Below the pieces are notes generated by a model. The model was given only the letters and a program-made list of their open reading frames with translations, was not told the origin of the DNA and did not search any database. A program made the translations under genes and the position numbers. Below are positions 15,230 through 23,854 of a stretch of DNA of 25,966 bases, piece after piece; positions within the stretch are counted from its first letter, which is position 1; each line of letters begins with the position of its first letter. Source of the DNA: NS-11 sp036505795 (GTDB lineage: Bacteria; Nitrospirota; Nitrospiria; Nitrospirales; NS-4); assembly GCA_036505795.1 (NCBI GenBank), contig DASXSU010000055.1:1-25966 (forward strand), read 5' to 3'.

Positions 15230-18200
15230 TCAGCCGCCGCGTTCTAAAGTTCTCGCGGCGAAGGTTTCATCAGGCAAGGACATGTCCATATAGAGCGATG
15301 TCACGATTACGATCGTCTTATGGCCGGTCTGGTGATTGAGCATTTCCCGTTTTCGTGGCCACCACACATGCCGACGCTGGTCTACTTCTACCGCATCGTC
15401 GATCATTTGTGTTTTGAGCAATACTCCAGCAGCGTCGAAATAGTCGACTTTTTTCTCGACGAAGTTGCGGACGCGGATCCATGCGATCGTTTTGCTATAA
15501 CCATAATCAGCTAAGACAGCCGGGGTACTTGGAGTCGATTCCACAACGTAGCACTCCTCCCCGTCCAGAAGTTCCCTGCGCAACAGTTTGCGCGTGTAGC
15601 TGTCCACGGGAGGCAGCAGTATGTCGCCATTGGAAAAGTCCGTGCCCACAAAGCTCTCGCTCTTGTCTGCGGGCGCCAACCGCCGAACCTTTTTTAAGGC
15701 CGGCAGGTATAACCACATATCATCATCGCGGTCCTGGTGCTGCCACTGGAGAAATCCAGTCCGGACGATATCCGGAGGAAAGACAAACGTAATGAGTACT
15801 TTGCTGTCCACGCCATTCGGCTCGAGACGCTGAGCGCTGCGCACCTTGCGGATGCGCTCCTGTCCCTTGGCATTGATCAGAGTTATGGTGCTCTCTGTCC
15901 GAATGTGAGCGGGCTTATTCGCATTGTAATTTCGCTGAATAATATCCCGTGCTGTTGCCTCCTCCGCTTGACCGTCACTCGGCACCCCCGTAAATAGACA
16001 GATCGCCGCCAGCATGAGCGTGGCCTTTGCCAACGACCGGGTAGCAGGCTTCGCAAAGATAAACGACGGCCTCAACATCAAGAGCAATTTGGGGATGAGC
16101 AGGATAGTGGCCATGCTGCTGACGAGCATGGCAGTTGGAATGAGCACGCCGAACCAGACGTGGACGTAGAAGCCCCACGACGTGATAAACATCGCATAGC
16201 CACACGCGATCGCTGAGGCCACGAAGCAAATGGCCTTACCGGCCGTCATGAGCGCGGTTCGCATTGCCAGCATTTCATCGGCCTCTCTGGATATTTCTTC
16301 CTTTATTCGGAAAATCAGATAGACGGCATAATCGGCGCCAATTCCCGCGCCCATCGCCGTGATCACTGCGGTGGCGGTATTCAACCGCATGCCGAACAGG
16401 CCCATAAGGCCAAAATTCGTCCCTACGGCGAGTGCAATCGGCAGCAGGACAAGAAGACCCCCGAGGAATGAGCGGAACACGGCAGACGAGACAAGAAAAA
16501 TGACTGCGGTAATCTGGGCAATGTTGAGAAGTTTTTGATGCACCATCACGTCATTGAGGGCCGTGGAGCCCGCCACGCTGCCGCCGATTTCTACGCTCAT
16601 CTCGGTGATGTGATTCTGCTGTAGAAACTGACGCAGTTGTGTGATGAGCAGCGTAAAGGCCGCAGAACTGTCGCTTTTCAACAAAACCCATAGGTTCGCG
16701 TCACGATAGTCATTATCAATGAAGCGGTCGAAATCTCCGGGATCACCAGACAGGGAGTACAGCAAGAGATATTGACTAATTAACTCTCGGCTTTCCGGAA
16801 TCGTCGCGTACCTCGGATCATTTTCATGCATCGACTGATTCATGCGGATGAGAAAATCAACGAATGACATCGTCTTTCCCACGAAGGGCTGTGTTTGGAG
16901 AAACTGCTCGACGGACCAGATTTGTTTCAATGCGGCAGGTTCTTTCATCGAATCCGCATCCTTGCCGCGGAACAAAACATACAGGGTATTCGTTCCGGCC
17001 AATCGCTCGTTCAACAGTCGATCCTGCCGTTGAAACTCCAGACTTGGGAAAAAGTATCCCTTCTCCGAATTATCCACACGGAGGTTGAACCCACCCCATA
17101 CCGCCAGAATTGTAATGCTCGCGATGATCACCAGGAGCTGGTTCCGTGACATGCTTAACGCGATGGCTGCCAGCCATTCAGTGAACCGGTCAACGATGGT
17201 CGGCTGCTGTTCGCGACGGCTTTCACGCTCTCCGGGCGGTGGAAGCACGGCGCGCAAGGCGGGAATAAAGGTGAATTCGAGAATCATGGCACTGAGAATC
17301 CCGAGCGCGGTGAAGATACCGAAGGTCCGAATCGCGACAATTTGGAATACGATCAATGAGGCGAATCCAAGTGAGGCAATCGCGCCCGCGGTGAGCATGA
17401 CAGGACCGATCGTGCTTAGCGATCGGATGACGGCCAGGCGATTGGCTTGCTCTGCCGGGAGTCCTTCTAGAACTCGGGCTTTGTGATATTCCTCATAATA
17501 GCGTTTGAGAATCTGCACGGCATGACCCGCCGCAACCGCAAGAATTAGTATCGGAGTCGTGGCGTTAAAACTGTCGAGCGGGACACGAGCCAATCCCATA
17601 ATGCCCAGCGACCAAATGACTGCCAATAGCGCTGTCACCAACGGTAAGGCGAGGGCTTGAATCGTTCGGAAGGCTTCAAAATGAATCAGCCCGATGACCA
17701 GTAAGCAAATCGGGAAGAGCCATGCCATCCGTTGAGAGTACCGTTCGATCGCCGCAAGATAGATGGGAAGGCCGCCGATTGAGATGTCCGCCAGACCCGG
17801 ATCATGTTCAGTCTCGATTATTTGCTGAACCGTCTCGACAATCTGATTCCACTTCGTACTATTGAACTCAACAATGATCGCTGCGGTTTTGCTGTCGTGC
17901 GATACGATCAAATCCAAATAGACGGGATTGTTCTGGAGGTCCTCGCGCAGTCGCTGCAGCGCTTTTGGGGTCTGCGGCACGGTCTTCATAAATTGCCGGA
18001 CCTGCATTCCCTGAGCTGAATCTTGAATATTTTTCGCCAACGGGGCCGACAAGCTCAGCAAGTTTGCTTTAATCACCTGAGGAGCTACCAAGAATCGCCT
18101 GGTAAGCCTGTCAATAAGAGAAAGAATGTCCGGTTGGAAGATATCGCCGCGGTACGGCGTAATACCGATCACAACGACATATCTGTTTCCAAATATGTTT

Positions 18201-18370
18201 TCGACGTGTCGCGTTCCCGTGACATAGGGATGGTCCTGAGGAAGCGTTGTGTTGGGGTCGATGATGATTTGCAGATTCTGAAGTTGAGTCCCGAGGGCGG
18301 CGGTTACAAGGAGCGTTGCGGCCAACACAATGAAACGGTATCGAAGCAAGAGGGTCAAATAAGAGGACAC
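15230..18370 (-). CDS. RND/MMPL exporter fused to LolA-like domain
   Basis: This 1046-residue protein has two parts. Residues 1-770 are an RND/MMPL-type permease: a first helix at 12-29, a periplasmic domain to about 210, five or six helices to 376, a second-half helix at 410-427, a second periplasmic domain (430-610) and helices to 765. The helix-4-like segments AVAAGHAVQILKRYYEEY (278-295) and AMGAGIGADYAVYLIFR (672-688) are typical of the family. After a hydrophobic stretch at 781-795 that reads like a retained signal peptide (LMLAAICLFTG...GQAEE), residues 805-1046 form an outer-membrane lipoprotein-sorting/LolA-like beta domain (DDDMWLYLPALKKVRRL, FVGTDFSNGDILL). The start is GTG 18370 with GAGG 8 nt before. 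The substrate is probably lipid-like. It is transcribed with the barrel gene downstream. Confidence 0.9.
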   Translation of the reverse strand: MSSYLTLLLRYRFIVLAATLLVTAALGTQLQNLQIIIDPNTTLPQDHPYVTGTRHVENIFGNRYVVVIGITPYRGDIFQPDILSLIDRLTRRFLVAPQVIKANLLSLSAPLAKNIQDSAQGMQVRQFMKTVPQTPKALQRLREDLQNNPVYLDLIVSHDSKTAAIIVEFNSTKWNQIVETVQQIIETEHDPGLADISIGGLPIYLAAIERYSQRMAWLFPICLLVIGLIHFEAFRTIQALALPLVTALLAVIWSLGIMGLARVPLDSFNATTPILILAVAAGHAVQILKRYYEEYHKARVLEGLPAEQANRLAVIRSLSTIGPVMLTAGAIASLGFASLIVFQIVAIRTFGIFTALGILSAMILEFTFIPALRAVLPPPGERESRREQQPTIVDRFTEWLAAIALSMSRNQLLVIIASITILAVWGGFNLRVDNSEKGYFFPSLEFQRQDRLLNERLAGTNTLYVLFRGKDADSMKEPAALKQIWSVEQFLQTQPFVGKTMSFVDFLIRMNQSMHENDPRYATIPESRELISQYLLLYSLSGDPGDFDRFIDNDYRDANLWVLLKSDSSAAFTLLITQLRQFLQQNHITEMSVEIGGSVAGSTALNDVMVHQKLLNIAQITAVIFLVSSAVFRSFLGGLLVLLPIALAVGTNFGLMGLFGMRLNTATAVITAMGAGIGADYAVYLIFRIKEEISREADEMLAMRTALMTAGKAICFVASAIACGYAMFITSWGFYVHVWFGVLIPTAMLVSSMATILLIPKLLLMLRPSFIFAKPATRSLAKATLMLAAICLFTGVPSDGQAEEATARDIIQRNYNANKPAHIRTESTITLINAKGQERIRKVRSAQRLEPNGVDSKVLITFVFPPDIVRTGFLQWQHQDRDDDMWLYLPALKKVRRLAPADKSESFVGTDFSNGDILLPPVDSYTRKLLRRELLDGEECYVVESTPSTPAVLADYGYSKTIAWIRVRNFVEKKVDYFDAAGVLLKTQMIDDAVEVDQRRHVWWPRKREMLNHQTGHKTIVIVTSLYMDMSLPDETFAARTLERGG

Positions 18371-18675
18371 TTATTTGACCTCAAGCTCTTCGGTACTCGG
18401 CGGATGGAGACTCATTCAGCCAGCGAGACAAACATGCCGTCACCACATATGTCAATACTAGAACCCTCCACAACGGACGAACTAAGAATTCGAAAAATGA
18501 AATCCCGGTCGGAGTCGTTGTCCGCATGTCTTACGCGGCTCTTAGTGGTTGACGCGTTGGTATCCACGGTACAGGCGGTGGACAAAACACCCTCTGGCAG
18601 ACACAAAATATCGAATTTTCTGGGCTTGAATCCTGCTCGAAGCGGCAAATATGATGACAATGGGACGGCTAGCCG
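18371..18675. other. Divergent intergenic region between RND and Ere genes
   Basis: No gene is supported. Read on the minus strand, a TTGACA lies just after GGAGGGTTCTAG, about 90 nt upstream of the RND start; the -10 17 nt later (TTTGTC) is poor. A 24-codon frame starting at that TTG ends just before the RND gene and could be a leader peptide, but its support is weak. No good promoter was found for the plus-strand gene. Confidence 0.35.
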
Positions 18676-20019
18676 ATGGTCAATAAGACAATCTCCTCCT
18701 TCCCTGAGATCCTTCACCGATCAGTGCATCCCCTCGTAGGGTCCGCGACGGATTATGACCCCTTGCTTGCCCTCATTGGTGACGCTCAGGTGGTCCTGCT
18801 GGGGGAAGCTTCTCACGGAACGCACGAGTTCTATCGAGAGCGCGCCGAGATCACCAAACGGCTCATTCGCGAGAGGGGGTTTACGGCGGTGGCAGTGGAG
18901 GCCGACTGGCCCGACGCTTACCGGGTTAACCGCTTCGTGCGCGGCGTCAGCGACGACACCGAAGGCGTTGAGGCACTCGGGGACTTTCGGCGCTTTCCTA
19001 TGTGGATGTGGCGAAATGCGGATGTCCTGGACTTTGTGGGATGGCTGCGCAGCTTTAACGAGACTGTCCCGTCGAACCGAAGAATAGGGTTTTACGGGCT
19101 GGATCTGTACAGCCTCCATTCATCAATGCAGGCGGTTCTGGACTATCTGCGGAAAGTCGACCCGCCGGCGGCGACTCGCGCACAGTACCGCTATTCGTGC
19201 TTTGATCATTACGGCGAGGACACGCAGGCCTACGGATATGCCGCCGGCTTTGGATTGAAGAAGTCCTGTGAGGATGAGGTTGTCAAAGAATTGAGCGAAC
19301 TGCGCCGGCGCGCCGCGGAATACGCCAGTCGCGACGGCCGCGTGGCCGAGGACGAGTATTTCTATACCGAGCAGAATGCCCGTCTCGTCAAAAACGCCGA
19401 AGAGTATTACCGATCCATGTTTCAGGGTCGCGTCCTGTCATGGAACTTGAGAGATCGACATATGGCCGAGACACTGGATAAGCTCATAACTTACCTCAGC
19501 ATTCAAGATAGACCTGCGAAGGTCGTAGTGTGGGAGCATAATTCTCATTTAGGAGATGCCCGGGCTACACAGATGGGGGATATCGGAGAACTGAACGTGG
19601 GCCAGTTAGTGCGCGAACGGTATGGCCTTAAGTCGCGGCTGATCGGATTCACCACCTACGAGGGCACCGTCACGGCCGCGTCTGCGTGGGAGGGCCCCGC
19701 GGAGCGCAAGCGCGTGCGTCCCGCATTGGCCGACAGCTATGAGGCGCTGTTCCACGCGACCGGGATTGCACGCTTTCTGTTGCCGTTTACAAAGTCGGGG
19801 CAACCCCTCTCTGGCCTTCCTGAGTCACGGCTGGAGCGCGCGATCGGGGTCATTTATCTTCCGGAAACGGAACGGCAGAGCCATTACTTCTACGCGAGAT
19901 TGGCAGACCAGTTCGATGCGATCGTGCACATTGACCGCACGCGAGCCGTCGAGCCGCTTGATCGCACCCCTGGTTGGGAGCACGGGGAGGTTCCTGAAAC
20001 GTTCCCCTCTGGATTGTAG
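18676..20019 (+). CDS. Erythromycin-esterase-family hydrolase
   Basis: This 447-residue soluble protein matches the erythromycin esterase (EreA/B) superfamily. Signatures are LLGEASHGTHEFYRER at 41-56 (E44, H47), VAVEADWPD at 72-80 (E76), GFYGLDLYSL at 138-147 and VVWEHNSHLGD at 284-294 (E287, H288), corresponding to the conserved Glu/His set of the family active site. Clinical EreA/B hydrolyse the macrolide lactone; environmental relatives like this one are numerous and most have unknown substrates, so macrolide resistance should not be assumed. The start ATG has only a weak Shine-Dalgarno (GGGACGG about 10 nt upstream). It is a single gene, divergent from the RND operon. The same genome carries a PRTase of the kind often fused or adjacent to this family (4078-4758). 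Confidence 0.93.
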   Translation: MVNKTISSFPEILHRSVHPLVGSATDYDPLLALIGDAQVVLLGEASHGTHEFYRERAEITKRLIRERGFTAVAVEADWPDAYRVNRFVRGVSDDTEGVEALGDFRRFPMWMWRNADVLDFVGWLRSFNETVPSNRRIGFYGLDLYSLHSSMQAVLDYLRKVDPPAATRAQYRYSCFDHYGEDTQAYGYAAGFGLKKSCEDEVVKELSELRRRAAEYASRDGRVAEDEYFYTEQNARLVKNAEEYYRSMFQGRVLSWNLRDRHMAETLDKLITYLSIQDRPAKVVVWEHNSHLGDARATQMGDIGELNVGQLVRERYGLKSRLIGFTTYEGTVTAASAWEGPAERKRVRPALADSYEALFHATGIARFLLPFTKSGQPLSGLPESRLERAIGVIYLPETERQSHYFYARLADQFDAIVHIDRTRAVEPLDRTPGWEHGEVPETFPSGL

Positions 20020-20106
20020 ATGAGATCAATGATCAGTCTAAAACCATGTTCCGCTTTTCGAAGTAAGAACAATAACTAAGATGGACCCGTAAGAGCGGGC
20101 AGGACC

Positions 20107-20334
20107 TTAAGATTTTCTGGATCCGGCGACAAGCAGGACAATCCCCCCGACAAGAGCCAGCCCACCTACAATCGGCGGAAGGGGGATGGTCTTCGTTTTC
20201 TCGACGGTGGCTTCCACCGGCCCAAGATCTATAATCTTTTCGCGAGTCGTATAGCTGATTCCTTGGTAGGCAAATGTCACGACGCCGAGAACGATGAGCG
20301 CTATACCCAAGATGGTTGTTGTTCTCACGGCCAT
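20107..20334 (-). CDS. Small two-helix membrane protein
   Basis: This 75-residue protein has a first helix at 7-25 (TILGIALIVLGVVTFAYQG), a middle polar segment (YTTREKIIDLGPVEATVEKT, residues 28-47) and a second helix at 53-70, ending GSRKS. This plan recurs in many environmental bacteria as a DUF3185-like or unnamed membrane peptide; I cannot confirm the DUF. ATG 20334 has AAAGGA 2-3 nt upstream. It converges on the Ere gene and lies 98 nt after the DUF3309 gene on the same strand. Confidence 0.75.
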   Translation of the reverse strand: MAVRTTTILGIALIVLGVVTFAYQGISYTTREKIIDLGPVEATVEKTKTIPLPPIVGGLALVGGIVLLVAGSRKS

Positions 20335-20393
20335 GTCCTTTCATGCGGCAGATGCTTCGTAAAGACACAGCTACCGCTGCGAACTTGACGGGT

Positions 20394-20415
20394 CGGCTTA
20401 TGACCGGCTAAGCCG
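20394..20415 (-). terminator. Hairpin after the DUF3309 gene
   Basis: CGGCTTA and TAAGCCG form a perfect 7-bp stem with an 8-nt loop, 18 nt after the DUF3309 stop. No T-tract follows on the minus strand, so termination may be partial and read into the 20334 gene. Confidence 0.4.
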
Positions 20416-20432
20416 TCTGCTTACTGAGCTGC

Positions 20433-20585
20433 TCAGAGATGGCCGGTCAGAAGCAGTATGATCAAGATCAGGACAACCAGTCCCAACCCACCTGAGGGAT
20501 AGGGCCCCCAGTTTTTGCTGTGCGGCCACGTAGGGAGCGCTCCCACCAGCAGTAGAACCAGCACGATGATCAGAATGGTGTTCAT
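20433..20585 (-). CDS. DUF3309 small membrane peptide
   Basis: This 50-residue peptide starts MNTILIIVLVLLLVGALPTW, then PHSKNWGPYPSGGLGLVVLI and a second hydrophobic helix ending LLLTGHL. The central ALPTWPHS...W.YPSGGLG motif is diagnostic of DUF3309, a family of unknown function made of two membrane helices joined by this loop. AAGGAG lies 7 nt before ATG 20585. A predicted promoter lies at 20636-20665. Confidence 0.9.
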   Translation of the reverse strand: MNTILIIVLVLLLVGALPTWPHSKNWGPYPSGGLGLVVLILIILLLTGHL

Positions 20586-20635
20586 CCGGGTTCTCCTTTT
20601 GTACGGGCGCCGCCGCCACTTTAATTCAATTACGC

Positions 20636-20665
20636 TATTTAGCTTAAGCTTTATAGCGGTGTCAA
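20636..20665 (-). promoter_or_regulatory. Predicted promoter of the DUF3309 gene
   Basis: On the minus strand a perfect TTGACA (20660-20665) is followed after 18 nt by TAAATA (20636-20641). A better-looking TATAAA between them has no matching -35, so the -10 assignment is tentative. Confidence 0.4.
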
Positions 20666-20864
20666 CGGAATTCTTCCCCTACGGGATTCCCAAAACTGGC
20701 CCGAACGGAGATCTTTCTTGGTTGAATCTACAGTGCGATCACGCCCCCGCCTGCGCACACCCGAAGCAACGCAGCGGTCCCTTTTTTGATTTCACCCGAG
20801 CGCGATAATCTTATAGACAATCCGTCAATGCCTCGATAGCCTAGGTCTCTACACGGAGGGTAAT

Positions 20865-21290
20865 ATGAAAACGCTCTTGATCAGTTTCATAATTCTAGGA
20901 TTCGCCACGATCACGACCGCACAGCAGGCGCTAAAAGTCTCGCCGATCGTCAAAGCCACAGCCTCAGCGAACGGTCAGAAACTTCAGTATCCTCAAACAG
21001 ACAAACCGGAAATCGAGTCGGTCCTGATAGAGATTGCGCCAGGCGGAGAGAGCGGACGGCACATGCACCCGGTTCCCACCTACGTGTATATTCTGGAGGG
21101 CACGCTGACCATCGAGTCGGACCACGGCTCACCGCGCGAGTATGCCGCCGGATCAGGATTCCTGGAATCGATGAACAGCTGGCACAACGGCAAAAATCTT
21201 GGGCAAGCGCCCGTAAAATTCCTGGTGGTTTTTGTGTCGGAGGAAGGCAAAAAGAATTTTATTCCCGCGGAGGCTCAGCCAAAGCGATGA
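20865..21290 (+). CDS. Exported cupin protein
   Basis: This 141-residue protein has a signal peptide (about 1-19, ending TTAQ) and a single cupin barrel. Motif 1 is GGESGRHMHPVPTYVYILEG at 61-80, with two His and the later Glu as metal ligands; motif 2 is around SMNSWHNGKN, with the third His. It is therefore a periplasmic metal-binding cupin; substrate or enzyme activity cannot be told. GGAGGG lies 5-6 nt before ATG 20865. The next gene, the broken mlaA, begins within a few tens of bases on the same strand. Confidence 0.9.
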   Translation: MKTLLISFIILGFATITTAQQALKVSPIVKATASANGQKLQYPQTDKPEIESVLIEIAPGGESGRHMHPVPTYVYILEGTLTIESDHGSPREYAAGSGFLESMNSWHNGKNLGQAPVKFLVVFVSEEGKKNFIPAEAQPKR

Positions 21291-21315
21291 AGGGCGTTCG
21301 TTAACAATCAGCTAC

Positions 21316-22147
21316 GTGCCATTTCAATCTAATAAAGACGGAGCACTACTAAAAACCGATCATGAGCGTCTGCCTAGACAACCGGAGAGCGCGGGCAAGT
21401 CAACGACTTCGCGGGCACTAGTTGTCAGTATTTCTTTGGGATGCCTCGTTCTTCCCCATCTCGCCGCGGTCGTCAACGCAGCGCCGCCGGAAGAAGTGTC
21501 TGTCAAAGAGCTCAAGCCCGACGAAACGGAGACAGAAGACTACGACCCTTGGGAGTCGTTCAACGAAATGATGTTCAACTTCAACTACTACATACTGGAT
21601 CGATATGTCATCAAGCCGGTGGCCAAAGCTTATACCCAGATCGTCCTTGATGGTGAAAAGCAGGCTATCCACAACTTATTCGATAACATCGCCATGCCAA
21701 GACGTTTCTTGAACAGTTTGCTGCAGGGAAAGTTCAAGGGCGCAGGCCGAGAGTTGGCCCGTTTCATGATCAACTCGACGCTCGGTGTCGCCGGGTTCGC
21801 CGACGTGGCCAAGTATCAATTCCATATCGAGAGGAGCAACGAAGACACAGGGCAAACCTTCGGCTATTACGGTGCAGGTGCCGGGCCCTATCTGGGCGCC
21901 TTTGACCGTGCGCGACGGCATCGGCTATGTGTTCGACATTGCGATGGACCCGCTCACCTACTTCTTTCCTATCACCGGCCCGCCCGGTAACATTGCCGTT
22001 TCCTTCGGCAGGCGGACCGAGAAAATGCTGAACGATAGGGCGCTGAATCTCGACAAGTATGAAAGCGTGGAAGAAGCCACCGTCGATCTGTACAGCGCCG
22101 TTCGCAATGCATATCTGACGAAACGCAAGCAACAAATCGCCGAGTAG
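21316..22147 (+). pseudogene. mlaA: Disrupted MlaA (VacJ) lipoprotein gene
   Basis: The 5' part encodes a typical MlaA: a signal region ending VNAAPPEE, then DPWESFNEMMFNFNYYILDR, VAKAYTQIV, MPRRFLNSLLQGKFKGAGRE and GYYGAGAGPYL. After GPYL, at about 21895-21905, the frame is lost; the rest of MlaA (APLTVRDGIGYVFDIAMD, DPLTYFF, and the C-terminal AVRNAYLTKRK) continues in the next plus frame to the stop at 22147. The usual residues between GPYL and the TVRDG box are missing, which fits one deletion of about 14 bp rather than a single-base error. MlaA is the outer-membrane component that removes misplaced phospholipids. No ATG with a Shine-Dalgarno lies in frame; the GTG at 21316 is a guess, and an N-terminal lesion is also possible. 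Confidence 0.8.
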
Positions 22148-22280
22148 ATCGCCCTCTAGGTGTGCAGCCTCGCGACTCGAACGAATATGATAGTGTGCAA
22201 AGAAGACGCGAACGCGAGGCGTAATGGAAAAGGAGTTTTTCTGGCGAACTCGGGGCAGGCGGATATAAAGGATGGTATCC

Positions 22281-22312
22281 AAAAAAAACCCGGGCGCCTC
22301 TAAGCGCCCGGG
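22281..22312 (-). terminator. Strong intrinsic terminator
   Basis: On the minus strand CCCGGGCGC-TTAGAG-GCGCCCGGG forms a 9-bp GC stem directly followed by eight T. It is 34 nt past the stop of the exported low-complexity protein gene and is a textbook Rho-independent terminator. Confidence 0.9.
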
Positions 22313-22345
22313 GGTAATGCTTTTCCTACGTTGCCGCTCCCGTGG

Positions 22346-23092
22346 TTACTGAGAACTTCCGCCCATGCCTTTGTCGTCAGAACCTTTGCTCTTGTCAGAA
22401 ACTGTTTTGATCATGGTAGCCGCGCCCATGTCGGACACTTCGGCTTCGATTTTATCGCCAGGCTTAAAGGCACATGCTGCCTTTGAGTTGGAACTAGCAG
22501 TTTTCCCTGCACCCGTGGCTTGCCCTACTTCGCTGCCGGGTTGTTCATTGGTCCTGGACAAATCCTGTAACTTCCCGTCCTGGCCTTTCTGCTCGCCCCG
22601 GCCCTGACTCTGATCACCCTGACCTAATGGACGATCCGTCGCGGTTTGGTCCCGGGGCTGAAAGCTCGACAGAGAACCGCCCTGACCGCAGTCCATTCTT
22701 GTGTTTTGATTCACAATCAGACTTACTTCAGTTCCGGCTTGATCCTTCACCGTGAATTTATCCCCGTCGATCCTCAACACTTCGCCTTTGACGACGGGGA
22801 TGGCCGAGCCGAGCATAATCTGTTCATCTTTGACTCTACCGCTCTTGCTGGGGTCTGCCGGCGGATTCTCGGGGCGCATGCCCTTGTCCTGCATGGGAAG
22901 ATCCCCGCTGGTCCCGATGCCCTGATCACGGCGCTGCTTCTCCAACTGCTGTTGATCTCCGGATTGGCCGCCTGTAGCGGATTGGTCGGAAATGCCGGAG
23001 GATGTATCGCCGGGCAGACCGCTCGCGGCATTCGTTACAGCTGAAAAACTGAGCAATACGGCAAACGTCATGAATGCTTTCGCAATATGCAT
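22346..23092 (-). CDS. Exported protein with split small beta domain
   Basis: This 248-residue protein has a signal peptide (about 1-22, ending VTNA), a Q/G/S/D-rich low-complexity region (25-95) and a beta segment at about 99-135 with VVKGEVLRIDGDKFTVKD and NTRMDCGQGG. A second Q/G/D-rich insert follows (about 138-200), then a short beta segment (C-AFKPGDKIEAEV) and a K/S/G tail. The two beta parts look like halves of one small barrel interrupted by the disordered insert; each contributes one cysteine. ATG 23092, not the frame opening at 23149, is used because AAAGGAG lies 6 nt upstream and the signal peptide begins there. Function unknown, probably periplasmic. It ends at a strong terminator. 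Confidence 0.75.
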   Translation of the reverse strand: MHIAKAFMTFAVLLSFSAVTNAASGLPGDTSSGISDQSATGGQSGDQQQLEKQRRDQGIGTSGDLPMQDKGMRPENPPADPSKSGRVKDEQIMLGSAIPVVKGEVLRIDGDKFTVKDQAGTEVSLIVNQNTRMDCGQGGSLSSFQPRDQTATDRPLGQGDQSQGRGEQKGQDGKLQDLSRTNEQPGSEVGQATGAGKTASSNSKAACAFKPGDKIEAEVSDMGAATMIKTVSDKSKGSDDKGMGGSSQ

Positions 23093-23473
23093 ATTGACTC
23101 CTTTCTTCAGGTTGTAAAAAACTGTGGACGCCCGGTACACGCGTAACAAACTATTCGCACCCCATCAATAGACAAAAAGTTCAAGAAAGCGAAGAAAATA
23201 TCAGAATGACGCTTCAATGCAGGAAGTAGCGGATATTTATCGACAATAATCTCTTGAGGCAGATCAGTCATACTGATGTACTTGCTTTCCTCTACACAAA
23301 AGGATGAAGCACAATGCCTACATCATTTCGTCGCCTATGAGCACAGTGAACTTGTCGCAATGCCGGCTGTGCTGGCTGAATGACACAAGGTGGCCTAATC
23401 TGGTAAAAAGAACGAGATGTCCTGCTTTATGACATGGGTTAACAGCAATGGAAACTGACCCTATTCCGTAGCC
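23093..23473. other. Divergent intergenic region
   Basis: No gene is supported. It holds a perfect ATCAGT-CAT-ACTGAT inverted repeat at 23263-23277, overlapping the spacer of a weak plus-strand promoter (TTGAGG-17-TGTACT), and several very short ORFs, one of 31 codons with a CRLC motif but no Shine-Dalgarno. The palindrome is the only clear candidate for a regulator site. Confidence 0.4.
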
Positions 23474-23779
23474 ATGTCGCTTGAACGATCGTCTCATTTA
23501 CCCGGCGGGTTTCAAATCAGGCACCGAGCGCTTGGAATTTTCCAGGGGAGTGCGATTGAGCTGGCGTTTTGGCAGCCGTCGTCTGGGATGCCGGAATATG
23601 GCTTGTGCCGGTTCCCGACGGAAGAGAAGGCACAGGCACTCATTGAATTTCTCTGTTCACCCGCCTGTACAGAGTCGATCAACCGTGATGACCTGACAAT
23701 CGAACCCTACGATCTCGCCGAACATGAGCGGCTCATCAGCGAGCATCCGTTGCCTTCCGCCTGGGAAACGCCTTCCTGA
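23474..23779 (+). CDS. Small hypothetical protein
   Basis: This 101-residue soluble protein has AIELAFWQPSSGMPEYGLCR as a probable beta-hairpin, then FPTEEKAQALIEFLCS as an amphipathic helix, and an acidic tail (YDLAEHERLISEH). The R/Y/W-F-x-T-E-x-x-A pattern also occurs in other tiny proteins here (8929, 25434). No family recognised. The ATG has no good Shine-Dalgarno, so the start is uncertain. Codon use and amino-acid composition look coding, and the other frames here do not. Confidence 0.55.
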   Translation: MSLERSSHLPGGFQIRHRALGIFQGSAIELAFWQPSSGMPEYGLCRFPTEEKAQALIEFLCSPACTESINRDDLTIEPYDLAEHERLISEHPLPSAWETPS

Positions 23780-23854
23780 GTCTAATCAGTGCCGCGCCGC
23801 CCCTCGCCTGAATGCAGCCAGAGATGCGCCGATCCTCTTAAACCAGTTCGTACC

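Noticed and set aside
18412..18717. 101-codon minus-strand reading frame upstream of the RND gene
   Set aside because: Overlaps the start of the Ere-family gene, has no Shine-Dalgarno and no domain-like pattern.
18676..20019. Macrolide resistance gene
   Set aside because: Only the family is clear; environmental members mostly have other, unknown substrates, and there is no mobile-element context.
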